Part shown: positions 22,620-33,400 of the stretch, piece after piece
Position numbering within the stretch: the stretch's first letter is position 1
How the letters are laid out: each line of letters opens with the position of its first letter
NCBI GenBank assembly: GCA_025331125.1
Contig: JAOALB010000090.1
Coordinates: 1 to 64,000 of the forward strand
DNA length: 64,000 nt
Source of the DNA: Mycogone perniciosa
Lineage: Eukaryota; Ascomycota; Sordariomycetes; Hypocreales; Hypocreaceae
Reading direction: 5' to 3'
Translations under genes and position numbers: made by a program
Notes under the pieces: generated by a model
The model's input: the letters and a program-made list of their open reading frames with translations, nothing else
Databases searched by the model: none
Told to the model about the DNA's origin: nothing

Positions 22620-23622
22620 TGTGTGAACTATGGGAGAACTATGGGAGATATGACCAATTATCACACCAGGGAAGAAGAGAGAATAGAGAGGTGAAGTTTA
22701 GCTTTCTTATCTTCGAGACGGCAGAGAAACACAGCCATTCCGCCGCAGCCGAACAAAAAACTCGCCTGGGAATCCATACCGACTTTTAATTGGAATGTCG
22801 GATATCTGAAGAAGCCCGAGCGCGACAGCGTTGGAGATCAAAAATAAGCCTTCCGAGGTGGCCGAATATGGGGGGAGTCTATGACGAATGTGTGGCTGCG
22901 ACGGTTGCTTGAAGGTGTACGGAGTAGATGGAGGTATGTACCTTTGACTCCGTCTCGTCTACTCGCTGGTGGGTGAGTACGGAAGATAACATAGACACAG
23001 AATCTCTGTTGGTCATTCGGTTTCTTGATATTTGACCTGGGAAACGGCTGCTCCTTGAGCTGGCGGTTAAGGAATAGGGGAAACTTTATATAATTCTGAT
23101 AAATTCTACGTAAATTCCGGGTGACTCTAAGGTCTGAATCACTCAACTACTATGCTAGATACATGATACATAACCTTTGGATAGCCACTCCAAGTGGGCA
23201 TTCTAGAGTTGGCATGGTCTAACGCGATCTGCAAGACGCCAATAGACAATGGAGCAGCCCCTTCACCGTTCGCGTCGCGTCGCGGACTTGATAATCATTT
23301 CTAAGCCTAATCCTTCGCACTACTTAAAGCAATAGGTGAGCGTCTGTTTATTGGTAAGCGATTACCAGAGAGCTGTGAGGCACAAATGGTGTCTGTCCAA
23401 AGACACGAATCGGATTGATCAGGGAGACATGAGGGGAAATTTCTGCGATGACGCTGACTGTCGCGTCTTACTTAGTCCACTTCGGTGTCGCTCGGATTCT
23501 TAAAGACAAAAGGGAAAAATAAAAAATAAAGAAAGGCCTCTGAAATCTCCATGAGAGGGAGGAAATGTTGGAGGTGAAAAAATTGCTGCAAGCCTTTGCT
23601 CTGAGAAAATGGCAAAAAGAGA
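22620..23622. other. Intergenic region upstream of the PDR transporter
   Basis: This is the promoter side of the ABCG gene. It contains one copy of GTACGGAGTAG (22917-22927). The short minus-strand frames (22838-23146, 23468-23777) have no family features and the latter overlaps the tRNA. No other gene was seen. Confidence 0.45.
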
Positions 23623-23718
23623 TGGACGAGCGGGGAATTGAACCCCGGACCTTCAGCAGACGCATGTGAGGTGTTCACTTGATGCGAAGCAGACGCCATA
23701 CCCCTAGACCACACGCCC
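23623..23718 (-). tRNA. tRNA-Ala, anticodon CGC, with probable intron
   Basis: Read on the minus strand, the 5' end GGGCGTG pairs with the 3' CTCGTCC (one mismatch, with a G3:U70 pair, the alanine identity element), followed by A73. The D-arm/A-box is TGGTCTAGGGG and the T-arm is CGGGG-TTCAATT-CCCCG (B-box GGTTCAATTCC). A pol III stop (TTTTT) lies three bases after the 3' end. The total of 96 nt is about 24 nt too long, and a sequence ATGCG inside the extra part can pair with CGCAT at the anticodon, as in intron-containing pre-tRNAs. The anticodon stem (TCTGC/GCTGA) then has one U-U mismatch. The isotype and exact intron ends are inferred. Confidence 0.7.
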
Positions 23719-24255
23719 CGTTGGATACCTGTGCATTGTAAATATTTTGCTATGATACCTCCGAGAGAAAAGAGCAACCAGGATAACGGTGATTGTGATT
23801 TCGGCTCCTTTCCACTTTATCTACGAAGTACATCAAACCCAAATCGAGCAAAATGTGAGCCCATACTGTGTTTTTGTGGATACTTGGTCTTATTATATAT
23901 TATGCGAAAAAATAGCACTAACAAGTAATATTCAGTCAATCACGAGACTCGAGAATAGCCTTTCATGGCTTTCTGAATGCGACGTCACTTAGATAGCCTA
24001 CTATCTTAGGTTGAGGGGACGAGCAAACACAAAACTACCTACGGAGTCGTAATAACAGCTTTTAAATCCAGCTTTATCACCCTTTTCTAGCCCATTGATC
24101 CCACTCTTCACATTAATTCGTGTGGAATAAGTTGTTCGGATCTTCATGTCTATTCTGTCCATATGCTTGTCTATATACCCCAAAGCTCCATAACCTCTAA
24201 TTAACAAAACACCGAAGCGACCAAGACGTAAATACAAATCCCTTATTAACCGCGC
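23719..24255. other. Intergenic region between tRNA and FSH hydrolase
   Basis: This is AT-rich DNA with no supported gene. The open frames (23731-23992 plus, 24001-24237 minus) are short and featureless. A CTACGGAGT motif fragment occurs near 24038. Confidence 0.4.
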
Positions 24256-25158
24256 TTAGAAATCCATCTTTGATTGCTCAACAACACTCTCAATGAGTCC
24301 CACTATCCTGTCGACGAAATCCTCAGAGCGAGGCACCTCGTGTCCTCCCTGGCTGATAATGACCTCTGCCTTCCTCTCCTCACAAAGACTCGTGACATAC
24401 TGCCCAAACGAAAGGAACCGATCTTCAGCGCCTAACAAATGGAGCGTGGGAATATCGATCTTTGCATGGGCCTCTTGTAGTGCGCTCCTATCCCCTCCAA
24501 CAGGCGACATCTCCTCGTAGAGCTGTGCTACTTGGCCCAATGAAGAAGCGGATACCTCCGCTGCCTTTTCCTCTTCTGAGAGCCCAAAGAAGTCCGGGAA
24601 TGCTTTCTCATAAGCGACTACATACTCAGTGCCGTCGATACCAACTTCGGTGGATGGTGGCAGGGGCATCACGCTGCAGAGAAAGATGGCAAAATTGAAT
24701 GGTCGCGGCTTGTCCGAGGAATCATCGAGCTGATGAGACAAGATGATGCTGGCTGCTAGAGCGGCGCCCTGGGAGAAGCCGATAACACCATCGTATGGCC
24801 CGTCTTCCTCGATCACATTGTTCACATATTCGTGGGCGGCCGCAATCTCATCGGTGAAGTGTCGTCGGTGCCAGGCAAGGTACGGCCCGGGATGGATTGC
24901 GTCTATCCCCGGAGCAGCGTTCACCGTAGCTTCGCCATCCAGAAAGTCAAAGATGAAGCTTTTTGGGAGGCGGCTGATTATGGGTGCTAGAGTTGGTTAA
25001 TTTAGTCAATTACCACTCACTCCTGATGAAATTCGGAGGATGGCATGAACATATGTGCTGTATGCACTTCGTTTTCTAAGCCATAGAAAAGACTCACCGA
25101 GTTGGTTCTCGAAGATCTCACTATTCGTCCCGCGGCCGTGGAGGCAAAGGATACGCAT
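24256..25158 (-). CDS. FSH1-family serine hydrolase, possible LovG-like thioesterase (263 aa)
   Basis: Two exons, 25098-25158 and 24256-24986, with a 111-nt intron (donor GTGAGT, acceptor TCTAG); joined length is 792 nt. The first exon gives MRILCLHGRGTNSEIFENQL, the classic FSH start, and the second continues in frame with PIISRLPKSFIFDFLDGE. The nucleophile elbow is GFSQGAALAASI (near residue 112), the acid is probably Asp in LLGAEDRFLSFG, and the base His lies in SQGGHEVPR, so the triad is complete. The FSH family includes LovG and related enzymes that hydrolyse polyketides from highly reducing PKSs lacking a thioesterase. The PKS 2.3 kb away on the same strand lacks one, so off-loading or editing of its chain is a reasonable inference, not proven. 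The second FSH gene at 2.9 kb is only distantly similar. Confidence 0.85.
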
Positions 25159-26237
25159 TTTGGGTTCTTTCAAAGACAGCGAAGCGGAGGATTGAGAGTT
25201 CGCACTCTTGATGTTACGCACCAACTATTGGGAAATGTTCACTTCTAGAATGAAATTTTTTGTAAGAGTTTACTTGGCAGCGTCACATCTTGCCAACTTC
25301 AGGGCAAGACGGCATCAGCTGATATATACTGTTGAGTCCCACTATACGGAAGTAATAAAGCATTATTCATTGTGATGCTGGCCTATGTAGAGACATAGGG
25401 TATTATACTAAACAGGGACCAGGGCTGGGGGAAGGGGTTTGTTATGTAGTAGTAAGGTAGTGTGCACAGCCTAGGTCAGCTTACCTGTCAGCTGAGTAGC
25501 AACGAGGGCCTGTTCCCCACGCTCCCCAAGTTCCCTGTACCCATAGTAACCTTGTTAGAAATAAGCTCTGGATCGAGATACTACTAGTAGTAGTGGTAAT
25601 ACAACAAAATTGTGGAACCGCTGGAACGAGACTTGGCCGTTTGACGGCGCTCAGTGTTGGCCCAAACGTCTAGCTAGTAAGGAGCTGTGATCACAAAATG
25701 AGGATGATTAAGAGGACAGCGAGGCCTGGGGCGTAGATGACTGCAATTGGTGAAGATATGAACAGCCATAGTGAGTAAAGGAACAATGGTGACGGAGAGG
25801 TGCAAATAATGGCAGAAGTTGAAGACCTATTTGAGATCTGAACAACATACCGAGATAAACACAGAAGGACTGCTAAAGGCGGTTGGTAAAAGTTTATCAA
25901 TGGAGCGGAAGCGACCTTCTGGGGGATTTAGTGGTTGCACAAGGGTGACACCAGCATAATGAAATCCGGTAACAGCTTAACGAGAATCGTCTGAAGCTTC
26001 CGGAGTATAGAATTCAGATGCAAATGTTCAAACAAGAGGCACACGACGGCTGTTATGGAATAGATAATGAAAGAACTAAAAATATTTTGAAGGGGTTTCT
26101 GCGTTATTATGGAGAATCTGGTTCCATCCTGAATTTACTTTCAACGACATATATTCTGCCTCTACTCCCTTAATCAATGATAACTCACAGTCAGTTGCGC
26201 CTACCATTCTTCCATCAATACCCATTCAACGTATCAC
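25159..26237. other. Intergenic region
   Basis: About 1.1 kb between two genes on the minus strand; its left end is the promoter of the FSH gene. A minus-strand frame at 25691-25900 encodes a hydrophobic 69-residue peptide with no family likeness and was not accepted. No repeat or RNA gene was seen. Confidence 0.4.
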
Positions 26238-26783
26238 TCAGAACTGAGGATCAAAAGTCGGCGTGAAATGATAAATTTGCACCTGATTTGTTTCAACAAG
26301 AGAGCATCTGAGGGTGACTTGGGGGAAGGTAGCGTACCTTTGAGAAGTCCCAGACGCCATTTCGGACATAAATGTCTTGTTTGAGAGTCTGGAGAACCTC
26401 TTCCTTTGACTCAGCGGACCAAATGACAGCGCTTCCATAAATATCCGGCTTTGACTGCTCGGCTTTATGAAGACTTTTGAGAATGGGACCCCCAATTTTC
26501 AGAGAACCGTTTTCGACATGAGGATAAATTTCTTTCAGGTGCACACTGGACTATGTTTAGCAACTTTCCAGGAAATCAAGTGTTAGAAGAGGTCTCACGG
26601 CCGATTCTCAAAGCGGCGCTCGATGCTGCCAGTGACGTCTGGGATAATAACTAGGAATGTTTTCCTTTCATTGTGCGTAGTATTGGATCCCACTTGTGCT
26701 GATGTAGTGACTGTTCTCCGTATTGATGCGGACTGAGGGAGAGATCGGATAGAGCAGCGCTTGAGGATAAGATGGCTGAACAT
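26238..26783 (-). CDS. YCII-domain protein with mitochondrial-type N-terminus (145 aa)
   Basis: Three exons, 26599-26783, 26338-26545 and 26238-26282, with introns of 53 and 55 nt; the joined frame is open (438 nt). After about 40 residues the protein reads TFLVIIPDVTGSIERR, then VHLKEIYPHVENGSLKIGG and GSAVIWSAESKEEVLQTLKQD, then VWDFSKVQIYHFTPTF. This is the alternation of strands and helices of YCII-related proteins, small dimeric alpha-beta barrels. The domain has His and Asp residues proposed to be catalytic in some members, but the reaction is unknown. The N-terminus (MFSHLILKRCSIRSLPQSAS) is basic, hydroxylated and free of acids, like a mitochondrial targeting peptide. It lies between the FSH gene and the PKS on the same strand. 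A pathway role is possible, but a housekeeping role is equally likely. Confidence 0.75.
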
Positions 26784-27459
26784 CTGGGGCCAATTTCAGG
26801 GATAAGAGGCTGTTATTAGGATGGAGGTTGGTTGAGGAAATCTTTATTTCTTACAGAAAAAGAGATGAAAGATGATGAAAGCCACAGAATTGGGATTTAT
26901 CCAAGACAAGCTGTTGAAGTTGAAGGGGAAGGTAGCATTGAGGAGACCAGTTTGGGTGACTGTAATGTAATATAAAACACAGATGGTTGGGCATACTAGT
27001 ACTACATACATAGACAATTAGTATCTAGGTGTCAGCGCTAATAAGGGTGAGATCACAAGGATGCAAGAAAGGAACGTGTGGGCCAGTAAGCGGGGAGGGT
27101 ATTCGAGCTTCATCGATTCTTGAAAAGCACCCCATACAACCCCTTATTACTCGTACATTTGCACGACACTGTTTTCTCCTTTCAGCATAGTGAGTTTTCT
27201 ACAAGCTGCATGTAATAAGTGAAATTGCGGTGAATATTCTTGAAACGTAAAAGATGTTATTATGTTTAAGAGACACGGCGGGTGGGTGAAGAACCATATA
27301 CTCTTGACAAACATGATGATAGAGAGCATCGCTGTATCTCCACATATCAAAAGAGTTTCAAATCTTCATCTGAATATATCGATAACTGTGCGTATATATA
27401 TAATTATATTGGGGCCAAGGAAAGTAAAAATACTCGGAAACGTCTAGAATAAAACAATA
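26784..27459. other. Intergenic region downstream of the PKS
   Basis: This stretch separates the 3' end of the PKS gene from the promoter of the YCII gene. It is AT-rich, with short featureless open frames. Nothing supportable was seen. Confidence 0.4.
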
Positions 27460-30400
27460 TCACTCTACATCTGCGTATTTCGGCACCAATTTACTCGCCC
27501 CGACAATCTTACCCGCCAAATCCGCGATGCTTGGACTGCTCAGCACGTCAAACAGGCTGATCTCACAGCGCATCTCCTTGACGATCCAATTCCGCATGTC
27601 CACGGCCATCAGTGAGTCAACGCCATATGCGTGCAGCGGCTTGCCCACCTCGATGTTCTCAGGAGCTGTGTCCATAACCCTAGCCAATCTGCCACAAAGT
27701 GCCTCTGAGATTACCTCCTGGGCCTGCGCCGCCGACGTGGTCACCTTTAGAGAGGAGCGTAGGATCTCTGAGTCTCCTGCAGCGTCCCCCGATGTCGCTC
27801 CAGAGAGCTCGGCCCTGACGAGCTGCTTGAAACGGGGGTCCTGGAAATAGAACGGTGCGTCGAGTGAGTTCGCCGCAACATGCCCGCCCGTAGCCAGACC
27901 CGTGACGATCTGTGCAGGCACTTGGTATGGCCGCTCACTCTCTGCTGGAGCTGGCAAGGTTCCACGCATAGCTGCCGACATAATGAGGAGGAATTCAGCT
28001 TCCCGAAGTCCCATCGACTCCCACTTCTTGAGATTACTGACACCCTGGCGCTCGGCCACAAACCCGACATCCAACATGAGGCCTAGATCGAGACTGGTAG
28101 CTGGAAGACCTTGCCGCCGGCGATAATGGGCGAGTTGGTCCATGTATGTGTTCCCAGCAGCGTAGTTGGCCTGGCCTGGATTTCCAGTAACACCGGAAAT
28201 AGAGCTCCACATGATGAAGAAGTCCAAATCTCGTGGTAGAATCTCGTGAAGATTCCACGACCCCTTAACCTTGGGTAGCAGTGAAGTCCTGAAATCATCG
28301 TGTGTCATATTCTCAAAAATTCTAGGAGAATAGAGAGTCAGTACTAAAATATTGATACAAGGCATGAGGAATTGAACGACTTACCCATCACGGAGCACCA
28401 TGGCTCCTTGAATGCATCCTGCAATTGGTGGCAGTGCCTTGCCTCCGTGTCTCTCAATAACAGACCGCAGCTGTTCGACATTGGCCACATCACAACTGAA
28501 AAAGCTTGCACGGGCTCCATATTGCTTGAGTTCTTGTCCCAGAGGCTCAGCCTTTGGATCAGAGGGGCCTGAACGGGACACAAAAGAGAGATGTTTCGCG
28601 CCACATTGTGCCAAATGAATCGCAGCGCTCCTACCTAGGCCTCCAAGACCTCCAACAAGAAGATAACTTCTGTCAGACCTCAGACGTAGCATGTTTCGCG
28701 TAGTTGGATGGACGGGGATCTTGTCGTTCCGGTCCACAGTAACGACGACCTTGCCCATGTGCTTACCAGCTTGGACATATCGCAGGGCAGAATGTAATTC
28801 ACTTGCGGTGAACTTCGTCACACTGTGGACTGGGTTAATGACGGTGCCATTGATTAGGGTTGCAACGTCTTTGATAAGACAGCTCAACTTGGCTTGAAAC
28901 TGGGTGAGGATCAAGTTCAGGTTAAAAGAGGCAAACGTGATACTTTGTCTGAAGGGTGTCATATCCAGAGACGCGTGTTCGTCGATGTCCTTGGTCCCGA
29001 TCTCGATGAACCTTCCAAACGGCGCCACACAATGCCAAGTCTGACGAAGCAACTCCCCTGTAAGAGAGTTTAGGACAACATCAACGCCTCTTCCATTGGT
29101 GCCTCTCTTGATTCCGTCAACGAACGAGGCATCACGACTGCTAAAGATGTGGTCCTCTGGAATTCCATAAATGTCTTGTAACATCTGCGACTTAGCTGCG
29201 GAGCCAACAGTGACAAAGATTTCAGCATGGTAGTGTTTAGCGAGTTGTATAGCTGCCTGTCCAATCCCACCAGCAGCGGCATGAATAAGGACACGCTCTC
29301 CAGCTTGCACTCTGGCCAAATCCCTCAGGCAGTGCAGTGCTGTGATGAATGCTACAGGTACAGATGCGGCTTCAGCAAAAGTCATTCCTGAACGAATGTG
29401 TTGACAGAGAGCTTCCTTCGTTCGAATGCTTGTTTTGAAGGATCCTGGGGACACCTGGTAAATGCGGTCTCCTGGTTTGAACTTGCTCACAGCACTGCCG
29501 ACTCTTGTGACAACACCGCTCGATTCTCGGCCTAAGAAGGGGCTTGATAATTGGCCAGTGAGAGTCATGATATCGTGAGAACTACTCATAGATTAACGAA
29601 AAGGTTCACAGAGGGTAGACCGGATATATTGAACTTACTTGACACCAATAGCTCGAGACTCTAACTCGACTTCGTCAGGCAATAAATCGGTTTCTGGCTG
29701 GTGATCGGTCTTGAAATAGGTGGTATCAAGTTGGCCAACATTCTGAATATCCAACTGTAGAGGCACAGAGACTTCGCTAATCGTCATGAGCTCGCTGGAA
29801 GTCTTGTCTTGTTGGATGGCAACATTGAAATTGAGTGGAACAGCTGGAGCGTATCTGCTCGAAAAGCACAGTCCATCCTCAAGGAAGAGTTCTGTTTCCG
29901 CTGACTCAACGAGGATGCTGTCCACGATGAGGCTAGCGGTCTGTTGAATTTCCTTTAGAGCAGTCTCTCCCAGTCCTAAGGAGACGAGATCAAGATTCGG
30001 GTCCTCATTTCTCACAGTTCTAAACAGTCCAGTCATGACTCCAGCACGAGGATCTGAAGATCCGGCTACCCAAAACAACCGTTGGGTCCGCAACACTAGG
30101 CTTTTGGTCGCATCAAACTGTGCCGAGCTGGCTTCAGGAGAGATGAACCCATCAATTTCAAGAAGTGAGATGCAGGAAGTGTCACAAACATCTTCCAGGT
30201 CGCCGTTCCAAAATCTCGACTGGACAGTCAGGTTATTAGATTTGAGGAGTTGAGTTAGTTCGTTTGCAAGCAACAGACATCTTTCGGAGGGCGTCTCAGG
30301 GAGAACCAAGGATACCAACTGTCCAGCCTGTACGAGTTCGTGGCGTTGGATTCTTGATGCGATAAGCACACTGCTGAATTGAGCACCATTCTCCAGGCTT

Positions 30401-33400
30401 TCTGTGCTTGGAATCTGGATCAATCTCTCAAAAGCGGCTTCTGCGAAGAGTTCGTTGGGAAGGTCATTTGATCCCGACCCAGGGACTAGGATTAATCGAC
30501 CATCGCTCTTCAAAAGGGTGCCGACATAATTCAAAAAAACTACATCGATCTTGCTGGCTCGCTGACCGGAGATGAGGACAATGTCGTAATTGGCCTGGCT
30601 TGTGGATTGATCAGAAGCGTCACGATGAACTTCTAGACTCTCGAAGATAAGTTTTGCACCTGTGTCTCCTGCCCTCTTAGCAAGCAATTCTTGGGCCTCG
30701 GCACTGAGGTTGGCCACAGTCCAACTAGTAGATTGAATGGCATGTTTTGTGGTCACTGAAAGCTGCAGCAATACCTGTTCTGAAACAGAAGAGACGCCAT
30801 CTGTAATTTCAAGGATATTGGTATGCGGCTCTGCATGGATGAGTGCGTCAAGAACCTGCTGGAGTCAGTACATGTTGATGTGCGGCCCAAACCGTTCGAA
30901 CTTACATTTGCAAGATACCCTCCAAGCGAATCTTTATCCTTCTTCTCCTCTTTCTTGTCAAGGTACTTGACTAAAGCTGAGTTTGTGCCAAATCGCAAAT
31001 CTGGAGCCATCTCGAGCATGCCATATCGTTCTTTGACAGTCTTATCCGCTGAGTCAGCTACACTGTCAGAACCAATCGTTTTGCACCGAATGCCAGTGAT
31101 CTCGACCTGCGGTCCATGTCCTTTCTCATCCCCGAAGATAATATCGGCTGTGTATTCACTCTTACGTGAAGCAGAGACGTCAACATATCCCCTCAGACCA
31201 TGACCAGCCTCTCGCGGGCAGTCCGTTGAGATTTTCAGATTCTCAACGAAGATTGGGACAGCAGCCGATCCAAGAATCGCCGAATCGATGCCGAGTGCAG
31301 CAAAAAGCAGTTGAATCATGCAGTCAAGAGTGCTAGGGTGCATGAGGTGAGAGTCCTCGTGTTTGAGAGGCATCAGGGACCTAGTGTCATGGATAACAAC
31401 AGTACCGGATGCCGTGTCTTTGCTGTAACGAATGTTACTCAAGTTCTGGAACGCTGGACCATACTGGAGTCCCAAAGTCTCAGTGCGTGAATAGAACTGA
31501 GCCTTGTTCACTTGGGCAGTGTAATTGCTTTCTCTCACATGAAGTTCGTTCGCAAACTTCTCAGCTGCCAGCTTTTTCTCTCGCAATGACGACTGCTCAG
31601 GTGTTGTAGGCTTGTATCTCAGCGCAACATAACCAGAGCAGTTAGTTTGTAACCGCTCGGCGTTTGATGAACTAGATATCTTGAATTCGTACCATTCCTT
31701 GAGAATGGAATTATTCTTAGGCTGCAACAGCTGTAACTTTGTTTCAATGCCAGCGTCATCTTCAGGAATGATCATTGGACGGTCCAGCCGGACATCCCGA
31801 AGCTCTACGTGGTCCAGGTCTCGGCTTGGATCTGCAATTTGACGTGCAGCTTCGATGACCATGCATATCATACCTGCACCTGGATACAAGATGGAGGACT
31901 GGATTTTGTGGTCTCGAATCCAGGGCATCTCAGAGGTTCGCAGGAAATTCCTCCATGCAGGGTCACCCTCGATAACATCTGCGACAGGAGCTCCCAACAG
32001 ATCTACTCGGTTATGCTCACGGAAACGGTGAGCCTTGCTGGCCCGTGACTCCGACCAATACGACTTTTCATGGTTCCATGGATATGTGGGAAGGTCAACA
32101 ATTGGGGGTTGAGTAATGTTATGGCCTGTTCGGTTGACTGCATTGATATCGACATCGAGGCCATGTACGAAGAGTGTTCCAGCTGCCTCAACGGCTGTCT
32201 TGACCGCATCCTTTCCGCGCTTCAGAAGAGAGGCATACGTGACATTCTTCACCCCTTCGGTAGTCAAGATCTGCTTGACCGGACCCTGAAGAGCGGCATG
32301 CGGCCCAACCTCAAGTAAAAAGTCAACAGCTGACTCTGGTCCTCTTCGGCGTCGACGCGACTCGCCCTTGAGTAAAGCGGCAAGGGCATCTGTAAACTGT
32401 ACGGGTGAGGTGAGGTTGTCAACCCAATAGGATGGTCGCAAAGACTTTGTGTCCAATGTCTTCCCTGTGACGCTGGACACCATCTTGATGTTCTTGGTCG
32501 ACGAGACGTTGGACCCAGTACAGTCGGTGATACCTTCGAGGTAGGCATCCGCAATACGTGCCATATGATATGAGTGGTAAGCGTTCTCGACCCTGAGTTT
32601 CCTGGAGAAGAGGCCATGTGACTTGAGTATCTCGTCGATTTCGTCGATGCCGGTCTCGTCACCAGATATTGTAACCGACTCCGGCGAGTTGATGCAAGCC
32701 ACTTGAACTCTGCCACGTGTGACCTGAGAAATGTATTCTTGAGCTTGGGATGCTGAAATACCAGCAGCAAGCATAGAACCCTTGAGCTCTGGGTATTGAA
32801 TGGCCATTTCTGAAGACAATTTGCCGCGCAAATATGCTACTTTCCATCCTTCCTCACGCGAAATAAGACCTGCGCACACCGCAGCCGATATCTCACCACT
32901 GGAGTGGCCAACTACAGCCACTGGTTCTATACCCCAAGACTGTAATAATTCCACGAGAGCAATCTGCAAGATCGTTGAGAGAGGCTGTGCGAACTTGGCC
33001 AGATGTAGTCCCGACGACTTGGCATCTCGAGTAAGTTCCTCTACCACAGACCAGGAGCAATCCAAAGAAGACTTCAGGTATTGCTCCGCGTCGACAACAG
33101 ATCGCCGGAAAATTGGGTAGCTGAGAAGTTCTTGTCCCATTCCTGCCCATTGAGCTCCCTGGCCGGTGAAGACAAAGGCCACTCGGGGCTTGGTAATTGA
33201 TCTAACGGGCCTTAAATCATCGCGAGCACCCAATGACTCAACCATTCCCTCCAATTTATCTGCCACAACAAAGCTCTTCCAAGGAAGTACTGAGCGCCTT
33301 AAGGACAGGGTAGTGGCCAACCTCTCGAGGTACTGTTGATCTGATGCCGCATGCTCTTGGTTGAGAAGTCGATTCTCTAGATGTGCCTTATAGCTGTTCT

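Noticed and set aside
23472..23777. 101-codon minus-strand open frame
   Set aside because: It runs through the tRNA gene and has no protein features.
25691..25900. Hydrophobic 69-codon minus-strand frame as a small membrane protein
   Set aside because: No homologous pattern, start context or neighbour supports it.
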